Below, piece by piece: positions 47,420-58,714 of a stretch of 64,000 nucleotides of DNA. The stretch is from Echinarachnius parma. Its lineage: Eukaryota; Echinodermata; Echinoidea; Clypeasteroida; Echinarachniidae. The stretch lies in NCBI GenBank assembly GCA_037951105.1, contig JBAMJV010001300.1, positions 62,001 through 126,000 on the forward strand. The letters are read 5' to 3'. Positions within the stretch are counted from its first letter, which is position 1; each line of letters opens with the position of its first letter. A model generated the notes under the pieces. It saw only the letters and a list, made by a program, of their open reading frames with translations. It ran no database searches and was not told the origin of the DNA. The position numbers were made by a program, and so were the translations under genes.

Positions 47420-47843
47420 AGGGGACCACTAGGCAAAGAACAACACATAATTATATGTTTTGGTACCGTTTTGTGATATCAAATAGATACCCAACATTTT
47501 TCAAAGGGTTGTGTAATTCATAAACAAAGCAATTAATTTCCACCACTTACGGAACCACTACTATTTCCTGGTTCCGTATGGGCCAAACATTTGTGAGTGC
47601 GCCAATGCTATTCACGCGTACGTTTAGAGACAATAGAATCCCGGGCGATTTGTTCGCTCTGGACAAAGTAGTCTTGTACATGCAGACCCATGAACGCATG
47701 CTTTAGAATGGTGATGCGTTTTCCAATTATTATGTTTTTTCTGGAAACATATTTTTGTGAACTTGTTTGATGGAATGTTACCTTTGTTACTAAAGATGTT
47801 ACCTTTCATTTATAAGAATATTATTTTTGGGTGGTGGCACCCT
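47420..47843. mobile_element. TTAA-type MITE, AGGGGACCAC family
   Basis: TTAA|AGGGGACCACTAGGC to GGTGGCACCCT|TTAA. Confidence 0.88.
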
Positions 47844-48049
47844 TTAAGATCTTTATTTGTCGTAGGCCAATTAAGAGTTTCTACTAGCCAACTGTAATAT
47901 CTGGTGGTGATTGGGACCAAAGCCAACACTAAGGGCCAGCCCTGAAGACTATTTTTAAATAAATTGAAATTGAAATTGTAATTGTGGCATAAAATAAATT
48001 TCCATAGCTTTGAATTGTTATAAGACATGGATCAGTCTTGATTGGGTTA

Positions 48050-49970
48050 AACCTTCATGTTGTTGTGTCAGTGGTAGTGCAGTGAGATGAGTTTTTATCA
48101 ATTATATCTAAGTAGTGGAAGGGGCATTAGTAAGATGATTTGGAGTGGAGCAGGTGACTGTAAACAAATTAGGGATGATTTCTCTTTTGAAACTGAGGGT
48201 TAAGGATAGTAATGGCCTTCCGGTGCTCACAAAATAATCATTTCCATGGAAATGGAGTAGGTCATTATACAGTTGTTAAAGGAGAAAATCAAAGAAAACC
48301 CCTAAATATGACGATATTCATATCTACAGAAAGCTTATAAGCCATATAATGAGCTTGACTGACATTCAAACAATATAACGCATCCATAAAAGCGAAATTA
48401 GGGTGAAAACATCACCCTATTCCCAGGGACAAATTCGCTCAATCGCTACACGAAACGGCCTTTAGCTGTGACGTAAGAACCGGGCTTGAAGCCCAGGCGG
48501 CTGCCGCGGTTGTATGTAGATAAGCGTATAACATACCAGGCTGGAAAGACAAGCTTCAACTTATGTGCCATTTTTCCCTTACCAAGAATAAATTATAATA
48601 CTACATTGTTTGTAATTTGCTTCTCATTTATGTTTTCATCATGATATTCCAACAAATGTATTGTTTGTGACAAAAAAAGTTGAAAAAGGTGAAAAAAGAA
48701 GGGGAAACTATACGACTGTGTCAGGCCTGCACAGATTTTTTTACCAACATGTAGTTTCACTTTGACATATCAGACGGAGAATTTACCACTTCCATTATGG
48801 AAACAAACAGTTAATAATCATTATGAATCAAATGAAATTTTAAAAAACGAAGAATAGTTATTACTTTAGTCGATCTATCATGGCTAGTTTCATGGTTTAG
48901 CTTGAAAAGTCGAGTGAATTAGATTCGCGATCTCCTGTGTTGTTACGATTCATCCGCGATTTCTCTGAACATTGGCAGCCGCATTACCTATACGGCTGAT
49001 AGCGCTGGCGGATTTACATTTCCTGCGCGCGCATCAAAACAAACGAGTGCACATGTTAGCTAGCTAGCTTGCTCCTCCACGGATACCTCGAAGTCCATTA
49101 ACAGGCTGTTTTGTTGAAATTCTTCATCCATGTTGAACTGTCAGATGTAATTCTAGAGTGAGATCGTGATCGTGTGGACTGTAGAAAGTTTCGAATATTA
49201 TATAGCGCATACGTTGGAACTACTTTTAGTTCAATAACATACACAATATGCATAGTATACGGCCGGGTATACGATCGTGCGCTTGCATGTATTTCTCGAT
49301 GGACGAAACTTTTACGAAACGAAACAAAACCAAAACAAAATGGTGAGAAATACACTATTCTACCAGTTATTGACATATTGAAATGGATAAGAAATATTAT
49401 ATATTGTTATAACAAAGGCAATTCTAGCTCGGAACATGATTCTACTAGGTAATTTTCTTTTGAAACACAGCTATAATAGCTTTGTTTTTCATACTATCTC
49501 CGTGTACATATGAACAACAATTCGGCAAAATGGATTGAGTTGTAAAGATTTATTTTACGGAGATTGACACTTTTTCAATGCCAATAATGACATGAATATT
49601 GACATTAGGATATGTTTCAGGACATGAGAGGACAACTGTGTGTCAGATATTGATTATTCAGGCAATATTCAATCGTTTTGAGAGAGTAGAACTGCGTCCA
49701 CTCTATGAACAATTGCGTGTAGATCGCTGTTCGAGCTAGAGCTGTTGGGAGCGCAAAGCTCGGCTCTTACGTCACGCACAGAGCCACTTTGCTCTGCCGA
49801 TTTCATGGTAAAGGGGAGGGTCAATTCACTAAAATTTAATTGTCATAAAATATGAAACTGAACACTTTCATGACTTGTTAACTGCACAAATTGCTTTAAT
49901 AACTCATTCTATCATAAAATAAACCATAATAACTTGATTCTATTCCCTTTGGTGGTGGAGGGATCATCAC
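48050..49970. other. Intergenic, no gene seen
   Basis: 48050-48240 belongs to a dispersed ~250-bp repeat seen again at 51170-52200. Between about 48470 and 49780, GACGTAAGAACCGGGCTT and AAGCTCGGCTCTTACGTC are inverted, suggesting a ~1.3-1.5-kb DNA element with a GC-richer interior. Confidence 0.45.
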
Positions 49971-50094
49971 GGAATGTTCCATCCGAGGGATTTTAAATGC
50001 TATTGAGGGAAGGGTAAATAAGTTCCGAGACGTAGTCAAGGGACTTATTTTCTTCACGAAATAGCATTTAAAATCGCAAGGATTGGAACATTCC
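49971..50094. repeat. Imperfect inverted repeat
   Basis: GGAATGTTCCATCCGAGGG and ATTTTAAATGCTATT recur inverted at 50061-50094. Confidence 0.85.
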
Positions 50095-50196
50095 ATGATT
50101 TTCCCGACAACAAAGTTAACAACTGTTATATCATCTGACTATGATCTGTGATCTAAAAAAATCCGTTTCGTGGACGTTGGACTTTCACTCGATCAC

Positions 50197-50246
50197 TCAC
50201 ACACACACACACACACACACACATCACACAACACAACACAACACAC
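50197..50246 (+). repeat. (CA)n microsatellite
   Basis: CACACACA run then CACAACACAA. Confidence 0.9.
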
Positions 50247-50469
50247 AGTACATAGCCTATGCACAATACAGTTGATTTTCGTACAGAATTTGCCTCTCTC
50301 CGCACTAATATCTCAACATGTTCCGATCACTGCATTTCTATATCGGAAATATGTGTTGATTGTTTCCTTCGATTGTGTTAATCAGGTAATTATCTGATCA
50401 AATTGTATTGGAAATCGCTGATTTTGGTGCCTGCGATCCTGCGAGGCTGCGAGAAGAATACATTTGTGG

Positions 50470-50705
50470 AATACATTTATACACAGCATATCGTGTGTTT
50501 GGGGAATGGAAAAGCGTGACTATGAAGAAAACTGTAAAAATGGGGAAATTTGTGTACAAAACATATGGGGAGTAGTCCACAAACTTATCAGAGTGCATTG
50601 CCAATTTGAATTCCCCATGGGAATTAATGGGCATCTTCAAAGAGCCACAGTTTTCTTGTCTATGGCCCGATTATGCTCTTAACTTTCAGAGATTATTCCT
50701 CCTAA
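50470..50705. mobile_element. Foldback-type repeat, copy 2
   Basis: Matches 31993-32220 (CAAACTTATCAGAGTG, AACTTTCAGAGATTATTCCT). Confidence 0.8.
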
Positions 50706-51169
50706 TCTCTTCAAGTCTATGAAAGCAACAGTTTGCTTGAGTTTCATTGCCCTTTAATTTGTGGAATGGGGCATTATAGAGATTAATGGAGTAGTTTATT
50801 GTACATCAATGGGAGTTTGAAAGTTGAAGGATACTGGTAATATCCTTGTGCTCAAAACATCAACTTTTCCAGTTCTTCAATAATAAATGAATTCTGGAGG
50901 AAGACTTGTGTATTGAATCAGTCCTGAACTGGTAAAACACAAAATCTTTTCTAGTTCTTCAATTATAAATTATATTAGTACTGAGTCCAAACGGATAGCC
51001 GCTCAGTATCCAACCGTGAAGGTCGGATACCGAATTCAAATTCTCGGATACGGGTATACAAAAAAAACCCATTTGACTCAGCCCTAAATTATATTATAAT
51101 AATCATTTCCAGTTCTTCAATTATAAATGAATTCCGTAGTAAGACAAATTTATATTAAATCGGTCTTGA

Positions 51170-52200
51170 CTGGGTTGAGCACATTCTCCTGTTGTGGTGT
51201 CATTGGTATTGAAGTGAGATGCTGTTATTATCAATTAGATTAAAGTTGTAAAATGGGGCATTAGTTTATGGTGAATGGAAATGGAGCAGATGATTTTTCA
51301 TTAACGAGGAAGGATTTCTCTTTTGAAAATGAAGGTCAAGGGTACTGATTATGTTTCTGTGCTCAAACATAATTTTTGTTATTACAATGATAATTTTAAT
51401 ATTTTATACATTTTATATTAAATCAGTTCTGACTGGGTTGAGCATAGTTAATGATGTAGTGTTAATGGTAGTGACATAATAATAATAATAATGGTGGCTA
51501 CTTATATAGCGCACGTTCCGTCTTTCGATGCTCGCGGCGCATCACTATTATTACCCCGGTCATCGGATTCATACTGCACTCAATCCAGCACACAAAGTGC
51601 ACATTGTCCACTCCCTGGGGAGCATTCCAGCTAGGCAACCTCGTAGGTGCACACAGTGCTAAGTAACTCCTTTCCATCCTTCCGGGTACCCATTTATACA
51701 CCTGGGTCGAGAGCAGCAAATGTGGATAATTTTCTTGCTGAAGGAAAATCGCGATGGGCATACGTTGGGTTCGAACTCGGGACCTCACGATTGGAAGGCA
51801 CACGCTCTACCAATCTCGCCACACCACGTCCACTGGTGTGGCGTGTGGTAATGACATGTGGTAATTATTAATTAGATTTAATTTCTGGAATGTGGCATTA
51901 GTTAGAAAGGCAATGGAGCAGGTGATTGTTCGTTAGAAATTGAAGGTCAAGGATAATGATTATGTTTCTGTGCTCACAACATAATCTTTTCAAGTTCTTC
52001 AATTATGAATGATAATAACTACCGTAAGACCAAGTATATTGAATGATTGAATCAGTCCTGATTGGGTTGAACACATTCTCATGTTGTGGTGTCAGTGGTA
52101 ATGTAGTGCGATGCTGTTATTATCAATTAGATTAAAGTTGTAAAATGGGGCATTAGTTTATGGTGAATGGAAATGGAGCAGATGATTTTACGTTATGGAG
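51170..52200 (+). repeat. Dispersed/tandem ~250-bp repeat, 3 copies, one split by a SINE
   Basis: GACTGGGTTGAGCA, GTTATTATCAATTAGATTA and GGAATGGAGCAG-type words recur from 51170, 51430 and 52065. Confidence 0.75.
51480..51840 (-). mobile_element. Full-length tRNA-derived SINE
   Basis: On the minus strand: tRNA-like head (B box GAGTTCGAACCC near 51770), unique body, CGCTATATAAGTAGCC and an (ATT)n tail at the left end. Confidence 0.85.
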
Positions 52201-53911
52201 AGATGGGTGTAGGGGAATATTTTTATCAGGGGGGCTGAGGTATTTAGCCCAAATAATTTTCCTTCCCGACTTTTCACCCGACAAGCAAAAAACAACAACA
52301 AAAAAGGTCCTTGCTTTTTTTTAAGCCAGAAAATTATATGTTTTTATGGCTTAGTCCGAAAATAACACGATTTTGCCCGAAAATAAGATGACTTTGCCCA
52401 AATGTATCATGAGTTTGCCTAAATATGACATTGTTTTTCCCGAATATGGCCATTTACAAAACTCTAAGGTGGGAGGGGGGGGGGGGGGGGGGGTGGGGGC
52501 TGCAGCCCCCCGCCTCCTATGCCTATGGGGCAATTCCAAGCAAACATTGACATAAGCACCCATTTTTCAAATTCGTCGAATCATAACATATTTGGTATCA
52601 AATTAAAGCTTAAAGATTAAACTATTCAGAAATGCATTTTGTTCAAAAAAATTGTTGGCGTAAACTATTATTTCATAGGAATTAATTAGCATAAATTAAT
52701 TTTCAATTATTTTCACAAAATATACTTGTAAATATTTAGCTTATAAAGAGCTGCAAAAATAGGTTTTCATAAAATTTTCTTTCAGTGTTGGTAAGAACAT
52801 TACTTCAATTTATCAGATAAATATCTATTTCGGCATTTTCGCTCTTTGTTCTGCTTCAGTGACTGTTTCATTTATAGTCGTCTATATGTCACGCTGTTAC
52901 CCTAAAAACAGGTATTTTTAATATTTCTGGAAAAATATGAATGGGAATGAAATTTTTTGTTTTTTCTTCTTCATTCACCCATAGGGCTATATTATGGATG
53001 CTAAATAGCAGCATTATCTTTTACCACTAATTAATCTAAGCAATATCAATTTGGTCACGCTGTTACTTTTTGGGTAACAGCGTGACACAACCTACTTTTT
53101 TTTTGCAATATCTCAAGAATCGTTGGATGGATTCTGTTCAAACTTTGTACAAGACATTTATTCAGAGGTATGGATTATCTGATACACTTTGGGGCCATGA
53201 GGTCAAAGGTCAAAGGTCACAGCTAATTAATATGCAAAAAATATATTATTCTCAAGATATTTCAAGAATCCTTGAAGGATGACATGATAATTAATACTGG
53301 TATGCGTTCAGTGAAGTAGATGACCTGATTATAGAATTTGGTCATGGGGTCAAAGGTCAGCAGGTCAAATTATTGTAGTTTATTTTTTATCTCACAAAAA
53401 AATGCCAGAATTAATGTTAGAAAGAGTACTGTAAATAAAAGAAAATTCTATGAAAATGTTTGGAGCACAGGTCAAAGGTCACTCGGATAATTACCCATTC
53501 AAACACAAAATTTTACTGACATTGAAATCATGTTACATGAAACAAATCACTTGCAGATATGCACTGTGCCACATAAAATTAAACATTTGTATGCTAATTT
53601 GAGAAATAAGGTCAAAGGTCAGATCTCAAAGGTCTAATATTTCATTGTTGCATTTAAGTATGTATTTTGGGTTTGATATTTGATGGTTCCTCAAACTAAA
53701 TTCTGAAAAAGATAAGAATTTCAGTTTTGTCCAAAAACATTTTTGATCAATAGAGGGCGCTAGGCTGCAAATTTGTGTCATGCGAACCATCATTTCAGAG
53801 CATCTGGGTTATATTACCCATTCATCTAGTTCTGTATAGATTCTAGATGACTACATCAAAATTATATAATCCTATTCATCTCATCAATATCTCCCATATA
53901 TATAACATGTG

Positions 53912-56526
53912 GGCAATTCCATAAATATGTCAACCAGTAGGCCAAAATTTCAAAATCATCATATTGGTCCAAATGATACATCAATTTGAAGGTAATAATG
54001 TGAACTGTCAAAAACCATTCATTAAAACAAAAATGTATCAAGATCAAGGTCATGAGACCCTTCCAAATCAAGGCATACTGAAATTGCTGATTTTTCTTTG
54101 CTGTAACATACCATTTGATCTTTTTATCTATTTCAATTAAAATAGACTGAATAATAAATTGACCATGATAGATGTACACAGTATAACTTTCTGAATCCAT
54201 TACCACACATAAATTAGAAAAATACTCTCTTAATTACAATTTGTAGCTAATTAATATCAGGACTATTTTTGTCATGTACGTCCGACACGGAAAAACACTT
54301 ATTTTTAATTTCACGAAAAGACAAAGAACCCAATAAAGAGCAGGATGTCAATGCAAAACAAGTTCTAACCCCTCTACACAGAGAGTAAAAAAAAAAATTC
54401 CAATCATCACTAATTAAGGAAAAAATGGGTGGTCGGACGTACACTTTTTGAGTACGTCCGACCATGTACGTCCGACACGGCATTGAAATGAATAGGTTTT
54501 TGCCAGCCTAAAAAAATTAAATTCACACTGTATCCTATCTGTATGATTAAAGAGTGTATTCAAAAGTAATATCTCTCAATTACTTAGTGATTCATATCCC
54601 TAATTCTAACGAATCATCATAATATGGCTGGACATTCCATAGTCACATTTTTGTATGGGTATTTACATACTAATACTACACACTATCATGCTGTCATTAA
54701 AAAATGTATCATAAAAACATACTGTAGATGGACCATGTTGTATAATTATTATTTAATTTTGACTCACTTAGGCCATTTAACAATTTTCTTAGTAGGAAAG
54801 AACAACAAACATGCATTTTGTGATTAAAAATCAACCCTAAACTTCAAATTTACATTATAAATCTAGTTCATGTAGTCCCATCAGTGCATATTCATGTTAG
54901 TGAAGATTAATTGTGTTTTTATTTGTATTATACTGCCACAATCTAAGAAATACTGGTGTAATCTATAAATTAAAATGTGTGTTCCCTCAAAGTATTTTAC
55001 GTATATTATATACAACTTTAATTTTGCCATATTTAAACTATGGTGTACTTGCTTGGGGTAACTCGTTAAAATCTCAACTAGAAAAATTTACTTTTGGTAC
55101 AGAAAAGAGTAATAAGAATTGTTTGTAATACTCATTATCTTGCACATACCGATGTCCTTTTTAATAATAGTAGTGTTTTGAAAGTTGAAGATATTTATTA
55201 TTTACAACTAGGAGCTCTTATGTATGATTTGAATGCAGGTTTGCTGCCAGTAGCCTTGGCCAGAATATTTAAGAAAAATAACCAAGTTCATAATTATTCT
55301 ACACGACACGCGCAAGCATATCATTTACCTCTTGTTAGAACGCAATTCGCCCTGACGACATTGGGGTCCACTGGACCTAGGTTTTGGAACTCCCTTGAAC
55401 CAAGAATAGCGCAATCGGTCAGTACTTATGTTTTTAAGCGCAAACTGAAGTTACTTTTTTTGAGTCGATATTGCCTAGATTTATAGGTTTTTTGTAATCA
55501 TTATATACAATGTAGGAAAATTATTTGCTTATATATATAGGTCTGCTTACTTCTAATTCTACTCCTGTTTCTCAAATCATCTGTCTGTCTTGTTTTGTTC
55601 TGTCTGTGTTTCAGTCTGTATTGCCCCTCTCTCTCCCACTACCTTGTATTTTGTCCTGTTACTCGTAGTATTTTCCTGCTTTTCCTGTAAATAGTCATTA
55701 TTTAGTAGTCAGTAGATTTTATCGCACTTATTTATGTTTATATCTTTTTCAGTTCATTAGTTAGTTTAGTTTGTAAGCATTTTAATGCATGTAGTACTTT
55801 TATTTGATGAGTTTGTCTATCTGGACATACCCATATGATACACACGAGGGACCTTAATTCCACAAGGTCACCTCATCTTTCTATTGTAACGCCATATTTT
55901 TTTTTTTTTTTTGTTAATCTGCTATGTTCATGACATATTTGTAATGTGTGTTATATAAGAAAGATAAATAAATAAACTGGAAACTTGAAACTTGAAAACT
56001 TGTACAGTGATAACATGTTTATATCTACCATTTAAGACAACATTTGTTACTAAAAATGACTTAAAGTGTCTATTTACAGCAAATATTTCAGCAGCAAGTA
56101 GATTTGCATTGGTATAACACATGTACGTCCGACACGGCAGTCTTGTACGTCCGACACGAAAATAAAACGTAAATATTCCATGCTTCGAAGGGAAAATATT
56201 AATTTTTTAAAAATATTTCCCATCATTTCAATTCTTAGTCAAATGGTAATAGATGATTTGGCCCCCAAAAACAATAAACTTCACAGAGTTTTCCAGTTGA
56301 AATCCTCTTGTCAGAAAAATCATTTTCTCTGCGTACGTCCGACCATGCAGTGTTTTTTGATTGGTACAAGGTCATTATGGTGGTAAAATCTGAATAAGTC
56401 ATATTATTATTTTCTACTCATCATAAGCAATCTATTGATCACATAAAATCTTATGATTTACATTTACTTCTCCTTTAGTACCTAATTGAAGTGTGTGAAA
56501 TGTACGTCCGAATTTATGGAATTGCC
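53912..56526. mobile_element. Inner 2.6-kb DNA transposon nested in the outer one
   Basis: TIR GGCAATTCCATAAAT / ATTTATGGAATTGCC with flanks CATGTG and CATGTA. TACGTCCGAC occurs about eight times, grouped at 54277-54476 and 56123-56510. A LINE fragment sits between the two groups. Confidence 0.82.
54905..56000 (+). pseudogene. 5'-truncated, frameshifted LINE reverse-transcriptase end
   Basis: Two overlapping frames (54913-55128 and 55094-55486). The first has YTTLILPYLNYGVLAWGN and the second VQKRVIRIVCNTHY, LKVEDIYYLQLG, RFWNSLEPRI and FKRKLKLLFL. This is the order at the C-terminal end of CR1/L2/jockey-like non-LTR reverse transcriptases. The 3' end has TAAATAAATAAACTGG and repeated GAAACTT. 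Confidence 0.8.
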
Positions 56527-56959
56527 CATGTACAATTCAGAGGTCACGCTGTTACCGTCACGCTGTTACCGTGCACAGATACATTTATGATATCATATTT
56601 ACTATGAACATTGGATTTTTTCTACATTTTTATTTGGATGTTCTAGCTTGATGTCTAGTACAAAGAATCAATGTGACAAAATTGCAAAATGTTCCTGTAG
56701 TTCACAGAGTTTGCTTAGTTTCTTACCATGTAAGAAACCCATGTCTTTTTGCCGTCACGCTGTTACCGCAGATATTGATATTCATAATTCATAATTTAGT
56801 GGGAATTTTGATTTTCTTTCCTATTGTAAATAATTAGTAGGATAGTGGTAACAGATGCATATCAAAATTTGGTTCTGGACATTTTTTATTTTGTGAGTTA
56901 TTTAGACTTTCATTGTGAGAAACACCCTCCTACCGTCACGCTGTTACCTTGGAATTGCC

Positions 56960-57600
56960 CTATGGTGTCAGTGGTAGGCAATCAGTCAAGTTCTAGTGTC
57001 AAGCCATGCTGTAGGCAAGGCCGTTCTCAAAACTCCAAGGGGGGAGGGGGGGGGGGGGGGGGTGGCCTCCTACACCTATGGTGTCATTGGTAGGCAATCA
57101 GTCAAGTTCTAGTGTCAAGCCATGCTGTAGGCAAGGCCGTTCTCAAAACTCCAAGGGGGGAGGGGGGGGGGGGGGGGTGGCCTCCTACACCTATGGTGTC
57201 ATTGGTAGGCAATCAGTCAAGTTCTAGTGTCAAGCCATGCTGTAGGCAAGGCCGTTCTCAAAACTCCAAGGGGGGAGGGGGGGGGGGGGGGTGGCCTCCT
57301 ACGCCTATGGTGTCATTGGTAGGCAATCAGTCAAGTTCTAGTGTCAAGCCATGCTGTAGGCAAGGCCGTTCTCAAAACTCTAAGGGGGGGGGGGGGGGGG
57401 GGTTGGCCTCCTACGCCTATGGTGTCATTGGTAGGCAATCAGTCAAGTTGTAGTGTCAAGCCATGCTGTAGGCAAGGCCGTTCTCAAAACTCCAAGGGGG
57501 GAGGGGGGGGGGGGGGGGGTGGCCTCCTACGCCTATGGTGTCATTGGTAGGCAATCAGTCAAGTTCTAGTGTCAAGCCATGCTGTAGGCAAGGGGTGGAT
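56960..57600 (+). repeat. ~118-bp minisatellite with poly-G tracts
   Basis: About five units: GTAGGCAAGGCCGTTCTC, AAAACTCCAAGGGGGG, a run of 15-25 G, then GGCCTCCTACACCTATGGTG. A related half-unit lies at 52455-52528, left of the transposon. Confidence 0.92.
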
Positions 57601-57784
57601 ACTTAATATCATAATGGTGTAATAACTGACACTGCAGTAGCGCTTCTTTCCTCAACGACAATTTTTCAATTTCCTCCCTCAGCACTCCTGGGAAGTAAGC
57701 ACATGCTGCATCAGACAGAGTTATTCTGACTTTATTTTATTTATGATACAATGTGTCTCCCATGTAGCCTATAGATCCTTTTAA

Positions 57785-58338
57785 AGGCATAGTTGAGTTT
57801 TGGTAAAAAGAGAGTACAGTTTTGGTCAAACTGAATTTTAGTTACCAAAACCTGTCACACCATTAAATTACAAACTAATAGTTATTACTCCACCATGCTT
57901 GAAAGGTATAACAAAAAGGTAGTAAAGCATATTATCATTCAAAAAGAGCCGGTAAAACTCAAGATGGCGCTTTCTAAAAAATCATTGGTTTCAACCATTT
58001 AAAATAAAATATTGTGCATGTGATGCTTTGTGGTAGTGATTAGATAGAGAGATAACCAACAACTATTTAAAAACCTCTTTTATACATTTTTGAAAAGAGG
58101 AAGCATTTTAAATTTTGTTTATCGGCTGGTTCCACATTATCAAATAGTTGTGGGGCTCCACAATTATTACAAATGGTAAATGTTTATGGATATAATTTCA
58201 GCCATTTCTGAACCAATTTTGATCAAAGTTTATTCTTATTATAATTGTATGCTCTTTCAAATTTGGCACTCAGTTTTTCATTATCAAAACAAAACAAAAG
58301 TTTGTGTAGTGCCTAAATACCAAAACTCAACTATCCCT
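57785..58338. mobile_element. TTAA-type MITE, AGGGGTAGTTCAG family, reverse
   Basis: TTAA|AGGCATAGTTGAGTTTTGG to CTCAACTATCCCT|TTAA. Confidence 0.88.
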
Positions 58339-58714
58339 TTAAGTCGTAAAGTGATAATGCTGTAAATTTGGCGGGAGGCCCAGCGGGATGGGACTTTTAA
58401 TGATGATTGGAAAGGCAGCGCCGCCGTTTTCATTTTGTTTTCTCAAGAGAAGTAACTTTGAAAAAACAAAGATACACTAAATGGAATATGGATGTGTTGA
58501 GAGATGACACAGGGGATGGCTGAACGGTGTAACATGGATGCACACTGAACAGGATAAAATTGTTCAGTCATGGTAATGTAAAGATATAATAATGCTGGGG
58601 ATTGATTTCCAGAAGGAAAAGAGGAGGACTGGGGGGGGGGGGGGGGGGGGGGTTCACAAAGATCCCGAGTGGAACTTAACACAGTTGGACTTACAATTAT
58701 GGGAAGCCATTTGT

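Larger units (their letters stand above)
52529..56959. mobile_element. Outer 4.4-kb DNA transposon, non-autonomous
   Basis: TIR GGCAATTCCAA / TTGGAATTGCC with CTATGG duplicated at 52523-52528 and 56960-56965. GTCACGCTGTTACC-type words occur seven times, all near the two ends. It has no transposase-like frame and is interrupted by the inner element. Confidence 0.85.
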
